Source of the DNA: Pelagibacteraceae bacterium AG-349-O05
GTDB taxonomy: Bacteria; Pseudomonadota; Alphaproteobacteria; Pelagibacterales; Pelagibacteraceae
Length of the DNA: 33,472 nucleotides
NCBI GenBank assembly: GCA_003281005.1
Contig: QCDE01000013.1
Location: 1-33,472, forward strand
Direction of reading: 5' to 3'
Position numbers and translations under genes: made by a program. Positions 1 to 7,522 of this stretch are shown here, piece by piece. Each line of letters starts with the position of its first letter. Within the stretch, counting starts at the first letter, position 1. The notes below the pieces were generated by a model. The model was not told the origin of the DNA. It searched no databases and saw only the letters and a list, made by a program, of their open reading frames with translations.

Positions 1-56
1 TTTCCTTGTGGATCAAGTACATCTTTTTTTAAAGTTATGATCACTGAAATTTTCAT
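1..56 (-). CDS. purS: PurS subunit of phosphoribosylformylglycinamidine synthase (partial, N-terminus only)
   Basis: Only the first 18 codons are present; the gene continues beyond the left edge. Read on the minus strand they give MKISVIITLKKDVLDPQG, matching the PurS N-terminus, where a beta strand is followed by a K-x-x-VLDPQG motif. PurS is the small structural subunit that joins PurQ and PurL to convert FGAR to FGAM in purine synthesis. Its ATG overlaps the purC TGA (ATGA), so the two are translationally coupled, and purC-purS is a common gene order. The call rests on a short but characteristic motif. Confidence 0.85.
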   Translation of the reverse strand, partial: MKISVIITLKKDVLDPQG

Positions 57-838
57 TTTTTCTTTCTTTTTACCGATGAAAGTTGGGTAACATTAACAGC
101 AGAAACATTTGATTGCTCATGAAGTATCCCAAGTCTTTTTGCAACTTCTGTATACGCAGGAATAAGATCTCCTAAATCTTTTCTAAATCTGTCTTTATCA
201 AGTTTTTTATCTGTTAAAGTATCCCACAATCTGCATGTGTCAGGGCTTATCTCATCAGCTAAAATAATCTTAGTTTTTTCACTTTCATGAGTGAAGCCAA
301 ATTCAACTTTAAAATCTACTAATTTTATTCCAACACCTCTAAACATACCTAGTAAAAAATCATTTAATCTAGATAGATTTTCATCTATCCAATCAAGTTG
401 CATTACATTAAGCCAATTAAAAGCTAAAATATGTTCACGACTAATTATTGGATCTCCAAGCTTATCATCTTTTAGACAGTATTCTATTAATGGCCTTTCA
501 AGGACAGTTCCTTCCTCGATACCTAATCTTTTAGTTAATGATCCAGTTGCAATATTTCTTACTACAAATTCTATTGGTATTATATCAACTAGCTTAACTA
601 GTTGTTCTCTCATATTAATTCTTCTTACTAAATGATTTTTAATTCCAACTTCAGATAAATTTGAGAGTATATGCTCAGATATTCTATTATTTAGAACACC
701 TTTACCTTCAATCGTAGTTTTTTTTTGATTATTAAACGCAGTTGCATCATCTTTAAAATATTGGATAACTAAATTTTTATCATTTGTTGCATAAATGATT
801 TTAGCTTTTCCTTCGTATAATTTTTTACCTTTTTTCAT
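53..838 (-). CDS. purC: Phosphoribosylaminoimidazole-succinocarboxamide (SAICAR) synthase
   Basis: 261 aa, a normal bacterial PurC length. It ligates aspartate to CAIR using ATP, an intermediate step of purine synthesis in the cytoplasm. The N-terminus (KKLYEGKAKIIYATND) is the family glycine-rich/ATP-site start. The substrate-site stretch EFVVRNIATGS lies near residues 90-100, and the signatures VDFKVEFG (about 174-181) and EISPDTCRLWD (about 196-206) are intact. The ATG overlaps the purB stop by 1 nt (TAATG on the minus strand) and the stop overlaps the purS start, so it sits inside a tight operon. The C-terminus ends in a short lysine run (KRKKK), which is not a family feature. Confidence 0.97.
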   Translation of the reverse strand: MKKGKKLYEGKAKIIYATNDKNLVIQYFKDDATAFNNQKKTTIEGKGVLNNRISEHILSNLSEVGIKNHLVRRINMREQLVKLVDIIPIEFVVRNIATGSLTKRLGIEEGTVLERPLIEYCLKDDKLGDPIISREHILAFNWLNVMQLDWIDENLSRLNDFLLGMFRGVGIKLVDFKVEFGFTHESEKTKIILADEISPDTCRLWDTLTDKKLDKDRFRKDLGDLIPAYTEVAKRLGILHEQSNVSAVNVTQLSSVKRKKK

Positions 839-2130
839 TATTTAAAAACTCTTCTAAAGATAAAATTTACATTTTTAAAGTGTTTAGAATAGTTGAATAT
901 AGATTTTAGTTTTTTTGGTGAAATTTTACTCATTATAAATTTATCAGATGAGATAACGTCAATTAAATTTAAATTTTCTGTAAAACATTTTTTTGAATAA
1001 GATTGCACCATTTTGTATGATTTTTCTCTGCTCAATCCTGCCTTAGTTAACTCCAACATAACTTCTTGAGAAAAAATTAAACCTTTTGTTAAATTTAAGT
1101 TTTCAAGCATTTTTTTAGGGTAAACAATCATGTTATCTAAAATATTTGTAAGTCTCACTAATGCAAAATCAATTGTTATATTAGCATCTGGACCGATATT
1201 TCTTTCTACACTTGAATGAGATATGTCTCTTTCATGCCAAAGTGCTATATTTTCAAGTGCTGGTACAACTGCACTTCTAACCATCCTAGCTAAGCCTGTT
1301 AAATTTTCACTTAAGATTGGATTTTTTTTGTGTGGCATAGCTGAAGATCCTTTTTGATTTTTAGAGAAATATTCTTGTAGTTCGTAAACTTCAGTTCTTT
1401 GTAAATGTCTTATTTCAAGAGCCACCCTTTCAATAGATCCTGCAATAATTCCTAAAACAGAAAAATAAAAAGCATGTCTGTCTCTTGGGATTACTTGTGT
1501 CGATATTGGCTCAACTTTCAGACCTAATTTTTTAGCAACATGTTTTTCAACATTAGGATTAATGTTGGCAAATGTACCAACAGCACCAGAAATTGCACAT
1601 GTAGAAACTTCATCAATAGCATCTTTAAGTCTTTTTCTATTTCTTTTAAATTCTTCATAAAATGACGCTAATTTTAAACCAAAAGTAATTGGCTCAGCAT
1701 GAATGCCATGGCTTCTTCCCATACACGGAGTAAATTTGTATTTTTTTGCTTGTTTTTTTAAGACTTTTAAAATTTGATCAATATCTTTTAAGATAATTTT
1801 ACCTGATTGTACTAATTGAATATTAAAACTAGTGTCTAAAACATCTGACGAAGTCATTCCTTGATGTAGGTATCGTGCTTTAATTCCAGCTTTTTCAGTA
1901 ACAGAAGTAAGAAATGCTATTACATCATGTTTTACTTCAGATTCAATTTTATGAATTCTACTTACATTAATTTTAGCTTTTTTTCTTACAACAGAAGCGA
2001 CACCTCTTGGAATTTGACCAAGTTTTTCCATAGCTTCAGCTGCTGCAACTTCAACACTTAACCATACTTTGTATTTATTTTCTTCTGACCAAATATCAGT
2101 TAATTCATTTCGCGAGTATCTTTTAATCAT
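838..2130 (-). CDS. purB: Adenylosuccinate lyase
   Basis: 430 aa, the usual length of the shorter bacterial PurB type. It releases fumarate from SAICAR and from adenylosuccinate, so it acts twice in AMP synthesis. The fumarase/aspartase superfamily motifs are in order: MTSSDVLDTS (about 92-101), GRSHGIHAEPITFG with the catalytic-region His at about 141, and the signature loop GSSAMPHKKNP (about 261-271) carrying the catalytic Ser. It starts 3 nt after the map stop and overlaps purC by 1 nt. It is therefore co-transcribed with the enzyme making its substrate. No disruption is visible. Confidence 0.97.
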   Translation of the reverse strand: MIKRYSRNELTDIWSEENKYKVWLSVEVAAAEAMEKLGQIPRGVASVVRKKAKINVSRIHKIESEVKHDVIAFLTSVTEKAGIKARYLHQGMTSSDVLDTSFNIQLVQSGKIILKDIDQILKVLKKQAKKYKFTPCMGRSHGIHAEPITFGLKLASFYEEFKRNRKRLKDAIDEVSTCAISGAVGTFANINPNVEKHVAKKLGLKVEPISTQVIPRDRHAFYFSVLGIIAGSIERVALEIRHLQRTEVYELQEYFSKNQKGSSAMPHKKNPILSENLTGLARMVRSAVVPALENIALWHERDISHSSVERNIGPDANITIDFALVRLTNILDNMIVYPKKMLENLNLTKGLIFSQEVMLELTKAGLSREKSYKMVQSYSKKCFTENLNLIDVISSDKFIMSKISPKKLKSIFNYSKHFKNVNFIFRRVFK

Positions 2131-2133
2131 TAA

Positions 2134-2907
2134 TTATAAGTATGGAGGCTTTGAATAACCTTTAGCAGATTCTGTAAAGATTTCATAACCATTTTCAGTA
2201 ATTCCTAACGTATGTTCAAATTGTGCAGATAAAGATTTATCTTTTGTAACAGCTGTCCATCCGTCATTTAACATTTTAACATCATATTTACCTGCATTAA
2301 TCATAGGTTCTATAGTAAATGTCATACCAGGTCTTAATTCCATGCCTGTATTTTTTTTACCATAGTGTAAAATATTTGGTGGCTCATGAAATGTTGTACT
2401 TATTCCATGACCACAAAAATCTCTGACGACTGAAAATCCTTTTTCTTCTACAAAAGATTGAATTTCATAACCAATATCTCCTAATTTAATTCCAGGTTTT
2501 AAAATTCTAATTGCTCTCATCATAGAATCGTGTGTAGCATCTATAAGATTGTTTAATTTAATTGGAGTTTTTCCAATACAAAACATTCTACTTGTATCAC
2601 CATAATGCTCATCAACGATTGCAGTTACATCAACATTTATAGCATCACCCTCTTGTAAAACTCTATCAGAAGGTATCCCATGACACACAACATGATTTAA
2701 TGATGTACATAAAGATTTTGTAAAACCTCTATAATATAGTGGGGCAGAGTAGCCGCCATTATCTCTAATAAATTCATATCCCAATTTATCAATATAATCA
2801 GTTGAGACACCTTCTTTAATATTTTCAGTTAACATATCTAAAGTTCTTGCAGCTAAATTTCCAGCAACTCTCATTTTTTCAAATTTTTCTTTATAATCAG
2901 TCATCAA
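2134..2907 (-). CDS. map: Type I methionine aminopeptidase
   Basis: 257 aa, standard for the short type I enzyme without an N-terminal zinc-finger extension. It removes the initiator Met from nascent proteins. The five metal ligands of the pita-bread fold can be placed at D93 (NVDVT), D104 (YGDTSR), H167 (GHGIS), E200 (FTIEPM) and E231 (QFEHT), with the substrate His at about H76 (CHGIPSD). Its start lies inside the sfsA 3' end (11-nt overlap) and purB follows 3 nt downstream. ATG codons 1 and 2 are adjacent, and either could be used. Confidence 0.97.
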   Translation of the reverse strand: MMTDYKEKFEKMRVAGNLAARTLDMLTENIKEGVSTDYIDKLGYEFIRDNGGYSAPLYYRGFTKSLCTSLNHVVCHGIPSDRVLQEGDAINVDVTAIVDEHYGDTSRMFCIGKTPIKLNNLIDATHDSMMRAIRILKPGIKLGDIGYEIQSFVEEKGFSVVRDFCGHGISTTFHEPPNILHYGKKNTGMELRPGMTFTIEPMINAGKYDVKMLNDGWTAVTKDKSLSAQFEHTLGITENGYEIFTESAKGYSKPPYL

Positions 2908-3595
2908 TAATTTTTAATTTTTTATCTATAAAAATTTTTTTAGAACTTATATCACATCTATATGCTAAAAAATTTACACCAGCTTTTTTAGCTATTAAAT
3001 AAGTTTTATAATATTCCTCGTCTATATCTTTAGCTATTTTAAAATATTTCATATTTTGGATTTGAACTAAAAATATTAAGTATGTTTTATAACTTTTTTT
3101 TATGGCATCAATAAGGGTTAATAAATGCTTAATTCCTCTTGTTGTTGGCGCATCTGGAAATTCTGCTGTGTCTTTATTTCTAAATAATGTAACATTTTTT
3201 ACCTCAACAAAGGTTTTTTGTGTCCTTTTTTCTAATAAAAAATCAAATCTAGTTTCCTTATTAAAAAAAACCTCTGGTTTTATAGAATCATTATTTTTAA
3301 GTTCATTTATAAGATTATTATTTAGCCCATGCTCAACTATTCTATTTGCCATGTGAGTATTCACGCCCACTAAGTTTTTTCTAGATTTAATAATTTCCAA
3401 TCCATATTTAAGCTTTCGCTTTGGATCATTATTAGGAAGCAAATAAACCTCATTACCTTCATCTAACAAACCTTTCATTGATCCAGTATTGGGACAGTGA
3501 GCTGTGACAATTTCTTTATTGATTTTAACGTCAGTAAAAAACCTTTTGTAACGTTTGATTAGTTTGCCTTTTATTAAAGACTTGGTAAATTCCAT
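2897..3595 (-). CDS. sfsA: SfsA family protein (DNA-binding/sugar fermentation stimulation homologue)
   Basis: 232 aa, the usual SfsA length. The start MEFTKSLIKG aligns with the E. coli SfsA start, supporting this ATG. Conserved blocks are HCPNTGSM (about 33-40), NTHMANRIVEHGL, ETRFDFLLE, FVEVKNVTL and FPDAPTTRGIKHL. The DFLL...EVK pattern resembles a restriction-endonuclease-like (PD-(D/E)xK) core. The true function is unsettled: the name comes from a maltose phenotype and nucleic-acid binding in E. coli. It is the first gene of the minus-strand cluster and overlaps map by 11 nt. Its promoter must lie in or beyond the 20-nt gap it shares with the divergent neighbour. Confidence 0.93.
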   Translation of the reverse strand: MEFTKSLIKGKLIKRYKRFFTDVKINKEIVTAHCPNTGSMKGLLDEGNEVYLLPNNDPKRKLKYGLEIIKSRKNLVGVNTHMANRIVEHGLNNNLINELKNNDSIKPEVFFNKETRFDFLLEKRTQKTFVEVKNVTLFRNKDTAEFPDAPTTRGIKHLLTLIDAIKKSYKTYLIFLVQIQNMKYFKIAKDIDEEYYKTYLIAKKAGVNFLAYRCDISSKKIFIDKKLKIIDD

Positions 3596-3615
3596 TACTA
3601 AATTATATATTTCAT
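3596..3615. promoter_or_regulatory. 20-nt divergent intergenic region between sfsA and the CinA-domain gene
   Basis: Both neighbours start here in opposite directions. The gap is entirely A/T apart from two C residues and contains TATATAT, which could serve as a -10 element on either strand. Any -35 elements would have to lie inside the opposite gene. No Shine-Dalgarno is visible for either gene. Promoter function is inferred from geometry only. Confidence 0.3.
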
Positions 3616-4365
3616 ATGGATAAAAAAGTAAAAGTTAATGCATCAATTTTAATTATAGGTAATGAAATTTTATCCGGCAGAACCCAAGATACAAACACCT
3701 CAACCTTAGCTACTTGGCTAAACTCAATTGGAGTAAATGTAGCAGAAGTTAGAGTAATACCTGATGTTGAAGAGATCATTATTGATACTTTAAATTTCCT
3801 TAGATCTACATATGACTATGTTTTTACGACTGGTGGCATCGGACCTACTCATGATGATATTACTGCTCAATCAGTTTCAAAAGCCTTTGGAATTAAGTAC
3901 GAGATTCATAAAGAGGCTTTTAAAATTTTAGAGTCTTATTACCAACCAGGTGAGTTTAATGATGGAAGACAAAAAATGGCTTGGATGCCAGAGAATGCAA
4001 AATTAATTTTAAATCCCACAAGTGGTGCACCAGGCTTTAATGTAGGAAATGTTTTTTCTTTGCCAGGTGTGCCATCCATTTTAAAATCAATGTTGGGTGG
4101 CTTAACTAACAGTATTGTAGGGGGAGAGCCAATTAAAAGTCTTACAATCAGCTTAAGAACTGTTGAAAGTGAAATAGCTAACTCTTTAACAAAAGTCCAA
4201 AATGAAAACCAAGATGTTGAAATAGGAAGTTATCCTTTTTTTCATGCAGGCAAATTAGGTGTCTCAATAGTAATCAGATCTGAAGATCAAAGTAAAATTG
4301 ATAATTGTAATTCTCAAATTTTAAAATTTGTTAACGATAAAAATATTGAGGTAGTGGATAGATGA
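3616..4365 (+). CDS. CinA N-terminal-type (MoCF_biosynth, COG1058) protein
   Basis: 249 aa, a single MoCF/MogA-like domain without the C-terminal deamidase domain of full-length CinA. Diagnostic motifs are GNEILSGRTQDTN (about 15-27) and TTGGIGPTHDD (about 71-81). Relatives are annotated as competence/damage-inducible protein A or molybdopterin-binding protein, and some COG1058 domains hydrolyse ADP-ribose. No competence role is implied. Its TGA overlaps the ATG of the next gene, so the pair is translationally coupled. The start 20 bp from sfsA leaves almost no 5' leader. Family assignment is firm but substrate is not. Confidence 0.88.
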   Translation: MDKKVKVNASILIIGNEILSGRTQDTNTSTLATWLNSIGVNVAEVRVIPDVEEIIIDTLNFLRSTYDYVFTTGGIGPTHDDITAQSVSKAFGIKYEIHKEAFKILESYYQPGEFNDGRQKMAWMPENAKLILNPTSGAPGFNVGNVFSLPGVPSILKSMLGGLTNSIVGGEPIKSLTISLRTVESEIANSLTKVQNENQDVEIGSYPFFHAGKLGVSIVIRSEDQSKIDNCNSQILKFVNDKNIEVVDR

Positions 4366-4766
4366 TGTTGTATTTTGCTTATGGTAGTAATCTTAATCAT
4401 TTTCAAATGAAACGTAGGTGTAAAGATAGTACTTTTTTAAAAAAAATAAATTTAAAAGATTTTAGATTAACCTTTAGAAGCAAATATAGAGCAGCTGATA
4501 TTGAAGTTAAAAAAAAATCTATTGTACCAGGAGCATTGTTTGAAATTTCTAAAAGCGATGAAAAAAAGCTAGATGTTTATGAAGATTATCCCATCCTTTA
4601 TAAAAAACATTATTTCTATTATTATGGAAAGAAAGTGATGACTTATATAATGGTTAAAAAGACACCATTTAAGTTTCCAACAGAAAGATATTTAAATATT
4701 GTAAAAAAAGGTTATCGAGATTGTAAACTTGATAAAAAGTTTTTAATTAAAGCACTAAAATCATAA
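4362..4766 (+). CDS. Gamma-glutamylcyclotransferase-like (GGCT/AIG2 fold) protein
   Basis: 134 aa. It opens with the family nucleotide-like loop FAYGSNLN (residues 5-12) and has the LDVYEDYP segment whose Glu (about E74) is in the position of the GGCT catalytic acid. The family cyclises gamma-glutamyl amines or dipeptides to 5-oxoproline, though substrates vary widely. The ATGATG start offers two adjacent Met codons; the first overlaps the stop of the preceding gene. The C-terminal half is rich in Lys and Tyr. The stop lies inside the first unit of a tandem 7-bp repeat. Fold assignment is good, substrate unknown. Confidence 0.8.
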   Translation: MMLYFAYGSNLNHFQMKRRCKDSTFLKKINLKDFRLTFRSKYRAADIEVKKKSIVPGALFEISKSDEKKLDVYEDYPILYKKHYFYYYGKKVMTYIMVKKTPFKFPTERYLNIVKKGYRDCKLDKKFLIKALKS

Positions 4767-4788
4767 ATCATAAATCATAAATCATAAA
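4761..4788. repeat. Tandem repeat, four perfect copies of TCATAAA
   Basis: Four exact 7-bp units run head to tail. The first contains the TAA stop of the GGCT-like gene (4764-4766), and the rest fall in the 83-nt gap before the FkbM gene. Such a microsatellite is expected to vary in copy number by slippage. No function is evident. Confidence 0.95.
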
Positions 4789-4849
4789 TGTACTTACATT
4801 CTAAATTAAAAAGTTGAATTTTATAGATTATTATTATTAAAAAGATTAG

Positions 4850-5797
4850 ATGTTTAAATATATTAAAAAAATAATTAAGAAAATTTTGAAAAAATTTCTC
4901 TGTAGTGAAAATATCGAAATAGAGAAAATTTTAAAAGATTTTAATTGTAATTTTACACTTTTAGATATTGGCGCAGCAGGAGGAATACACAAAAGGTGGT
5001 CAATAATAGAAAATAATATTAATGTTTTTTGTGTAGAGCCTCAACCTGAAAGTTTTTCTAAAATTAAAAATATAAAATTTAATAAGATAGATAAAATCTT
5101 TGATAAAGAAAAAAATTTAAAAAAAAAATTATATTTAACAAATAAAAACGACACCTCTTCTTTATTGCTACCAAATGTTGATCATTTACAAAAATTTAAT
5201 AATTATTCAAGATTTGAATTAAAAAAAACTTTAGAATTAAACACTACAACAATAGACCATGAGTTTGAAAAAACTGAACTAGACTTTGTTAAAATAGATG
5301 TTGAGGGATATCATTTAAACATTTTAGAAGGTTCAAAAAAAAAACTTGATAATATACTAGGTTTAGAGGTCGAAGTTGAATTACAAGATATAAGATTAGG
5401 TCAGCCTGAATTTTATAAAGTTTTAAACTTTCTCAAAGGGTATAATTTTGAAATGCACGATATTTTAAATATTATTAGATGGAAAAGAGACTCTTATCAA
5501 TATACAGGTCAGCCACATACTTGTGATTTATTTTTTTTAAAAACTCCAGAATTTATTATCGATGAGTTCCAAAAAGGAATGATTAAAGAGGAAAAAATCT
5601 TTAAATATTTATTAATTTTATCAATTTATAATCGCTCTGATCTTATTTCTTTAATTAATAATAAAATTTCAAACAAATTAACAAAGCAAACTCAAATTAA
5701 TGATTTAGAAGTGCTTATTAAAAATAAAGATAAAAAAATCAATTTATTGAGAAAAACAAGTTTATTTTTTGATAATTTTTTAAATAATTATATTTAG
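4850..5797 (+). CDS. FkbM-family SAM-dependent methyltransferase
   Basis: 315 aa. A Lys/Ile-rich N-terminus (about 1-16) precedes a Rossmann methyltransferase: SAM motif I LLDIGAAGG (about 37-45), acidic end of strand 2 FCVEPQPESF (about 60-69), and the family block KIDVEGYHLNILEG (about 148-161). This is Methyltransf_21 (FkbM-like), usually O-methylating sugars or polyketides. The C-terminal ~80 residues are charged and look helical. The gene is flanked by an 83-nt repeat-bearing gap and an 85-nt tRNA leader, unlike the tight packing around it. Its codons are noticeably AT-richer than those of neighbours. Together these suggest an exchangeable surface-glycan gene. Substrate is unknown. Confidence 0.85.
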   Translation: MFKYIKKIIKKILKKFLCSENIEIEKILKDFNCNFTLLDIGAAGGIHKRWSIIENNINVFCVEPQPESFSKIKNIKFNKIDKIFDKEKNLKKKLYLTNKNDTSSLLLPNVDHLQKFNNYSRFELKKTLELNTTTIDHEFEKTELDFVKIDVEGYHLNILEGSKKKLDNILGLEVEVELQDIRLGQPEFYKVLNFLKGYNFEMHDILNIIRWKRDSYQYTGQPHTCDLFFLKTPEFIIDEFQKGMIKEEKIFKYLLILSIYNRSDLISLINNKISNKLTKQTQINDLEVLIKNKDKKINLLRKTSLFFDNFLNNYI

Positions 5798-5821
5798 TGT
5801 TATTTAATAAAATTAAAAAAA

Positions 5822-5850
5822 TTTACTTATTAGACTTGTTCAATTATAAA
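5822..5850 (+). promoter_or_regulatory. Candidate sigma-70 promoter for tRNA-Leu/nadK
   Basis: TTTACT (5822-5827) is followed after 17 nt by TATAAA (5845-5850). Transcription would start near 5857, about 25 nt before the mature tRNA-Leu. Such AT-rich DNA yields many chance matches, so the support is spacing plus position. Confidence 0.4.
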
Positions 5851-5882
5851 TATTAGCATAAACACTCATGAAATTCATTAAT

Positions 5883-5968
5883 GCCCTCGTGGTGAAATTG
5901 GTAGACACAAAGGACTTAAAATCCTTGCCGCTTGCGGAGTGCCAGTTCGAGTCTGGCCGAGGGCACCA
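5883..5968 (+). tRNA. tRNA-Leu (anticodon TAA)
   Basis: 86 nt including an encoded CCA. The 7-bp acceptor pairs GCCCTCG with CGAGGGC. The anticodon stem AAGGA/TCCTT encloses loop CTTAAAA with anticodon TAA at 5917-5919. The long variable arm (TGCCGCTTGCGGAGTG region) is that of a class II Leu tRNA, and the T-loop reads TTCGAGT. The nadK start codon lies only 4 nt past the CCA. Confidence 0.97.
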
Positions 5969-5972
5969 CTAA

Positions 5973-6743
5973 ATGAGCAAACTTCAAATAATATGTGATA
6001 AAAATAAAAAATCTAACAATATTAGAAATTTATTGGAAAAAAAAATAAAATCTAATCATTTTAAAAGAGAAAATCTTATAATTGTTATCGGGGGCGATGG
6101 CTTTATGCTTCAAACTTTAAAAAAAAATAAAGATTCAAAAAAAAATTTTTACGGTATTAATTCTGGAAATTATGGATTTTTGATGAATAAATTTTCATCA
6201 AAAAATATTATTAAAAATTTATATAGATCTAATGTAGTTTCAATTTCTCCATTAGAAATGATTGTAAAAAATAAAAGTAATCAAATAAAAAAATCTATAG
6301 CGATAAATGAGGTATCGGTATTGAGACAAAGTAGACAAGCTGCCTCATTATCTATCAAACAAGGTACCAGAACAATTATTAAAAAATTAGTTTCTGATGG
6401 AGTATTGGTTTCTACACCAGCAGGAAGCACAGCATATAACTTATCTGTTCATGGTCCAATTTTAAGTCTACATTCAAACAAGTTATCCATATCACCTATA
6501 AGCGCGTTTAGGCCAAGAAGATGGAAGGGTAAAATTGTTAATGATAAATTAAAAATTATAATAAAAAATCTAAATCCAGTAAAAAGACCAATTAGTGCTG
6601 TAGCTGATAATTTAGAAGTAAGAAATGCTAAGTCAATAATAGTAAAAACTAACAATAAAATAAAATTTAATCTTCTTTATGACAAAAATAGAAGCTTACA
6701 AAAAAAAATTAAAATTGAACAATTGAGAAAAGAAACAAACTGA
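5973..6743 (+). CDS. nadK: NAD kinase
   Basis: 256 aa, slightly shorter than typical (about 290). It phosphorylates NAD to NADP with ATP. Motifs are GGDG (about 40-43), the NE pair in AINEVSVLR (about 112-113), and DGVLVSTPAGSTAYNLS (about 142-158). The ATG is just 4 nt after the encoded CCA of tRNA-Leu, and no Shine-Dalgarno is possible outside the tRNA. The next in-frame Met lies inside the GGDG region, so a later start would destroy the active site. The gene therefore appears to be expressed from the tRNA transcript, perhaps leaderless after tRNA 3' processing. It ends 14 nt from the convergent kdsB-like gene. Confidence 0.93.
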   Translation: MSKLQIICDKNKKSNNIRNLLEKKIKSNHFKRENLIIVIGGDGFMLQTLKKNKDSKKNFYGINSGNYGFLMNKFSSKNIIKNLYRSNVVSISPLEMIVKNKSNQIKKSIAINEVSVLRQSRQAASLSIKQGTRTIIKKLVSDGVLVSTPAGSTAYNLSVHGPILSLHSNKLSISPISAFRPRRWKGKIVNDKLKIIIKNLNPVKRPISAVADNLEVRNAKSIIVKTNNKIKFNLLYDKNRSLQKKIKIEQLRKETN

Positions 6744-6757
6744 TATTTTTTGTTGAT

Positions 6758-7522
6758 TTATTCTATTGATAAATTTTTTTTTAAAATATTTTCAGCTTCA
6801 ATTAAATCTTCAGCACAGTCTACACTTTTAACATTATCTTTACATTCTATCATTCGAACTTTAAAACCATTTTCTACAAATCTCATCATATCAACTGATT
6901 CAATATTTTCGTAATAAGAATTTTTTGTTTTAACAAAATTTTCTAAAGAGGTAGACCACATTGGCATTACACAAATTTCAGCTTTACATTTGAATATTTT
7001 ATCTCCTAACCATTTTGCAGGTAGTGCATTTCTTGAAAAATACATTGCGTTATCCTTATAATCTGTAACAACTTTAACTTCATTTTGATCTTTTTCAGCC
7101 TCTTCATAACTTATAAGTCTATATAAATTTACACAATCAATGGAATTATCTTTTTCTAATGTTTCAATTGCTAAATCTAAATATTTTGCTGAGACTAATG
7201 GTTCGTCTCCTTGAAAATTAACCACTATTTCATAATTTTTATTTAATTTTTCATAAACTTCATTGACTCTCTCAGTTCCTCTCAAATGATCACCTTCAGT
7301 AATTACTACTTCAGCCCCAAATAAAGATGCTGTTTTTTTTATTTTACTATCTGGAGTTGCTATTACTACTTTGTCAGCATATTTTGAATTTATTGCATTA
7401 TTCCAAACCCACTCAATCATTGGTTTTCCACAAAGTTCTCTTATAGGTTTATCTGGAAAACGATAACCACCAAGTCTTGCAGGTATTACGATTAGAACCT
7501 TTCTATCTTTAATCATACTCAA
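6758..7522 (-). CDS. kdsB: KdsB-like 3-deoxy-manno-octulosonate cytidylyltransferase (divergent)
   Basis: 254 aa. This family activates Kdo (or a related ulosonate) with CTP for lipopolysaccharide core assembly. Visible motifs are IPARLGGYRFPDKPI (about 13-27), CGKPMIEWVW, HLRGTERVNEV (about 79-89), VNFQGDEPLV (about 101-110) and YFSRNALP, with a C-terminal VDCAEDL (about 234-240). Compared with the classical enzyme, the first loop has PDKP instead of PGKP, and the later helix reads IESVDMMRFVENG. It is thus a divergent clade member and substrate identity is less certain than the family. The start overlaps the upstream epimerase by 14 nt; a second in-frame Met at codon 3 is also possible. Confidence 0.8.
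   Translation of the reverse strand: MSMIKDRKVLIVIPARLGGYRFPDKPIRELCGKPMIEWVWNNAINSKYADKVVIATPDSKIKKTASLFGAEVVITEGDHLRGTERVNEVYEKLNKNYEIVVNFQGDEPLVSAKYLDLAIETLEKDNSIDCVNLYRLISYEEAEKDQNEVKVVTDYKDNAMYFSRNALPAKWLGDKIFKCKAEICVMPMWSTSLENFVKTKNSYYENIESVDMMRFVENGFKVRMIECKDNVKSVDCAEDLIEAENILKKNLSIE

Noticed and set aside
5883..5968. tRNA-Leu as an integration (att) site for an island carrying the FkbM gene
   Set aside because: I found no repeat of the tRNA 3' end nearby and no integrase gene.
6734..6757. Possible bidirectional terminator AACAAA...TTTGTT between nadK and the kdsB-like gene
   Set aside because: Only a 6-bp, nearly all A/T stem with a 9-nt loop; such pairs arise by chance in this composition.
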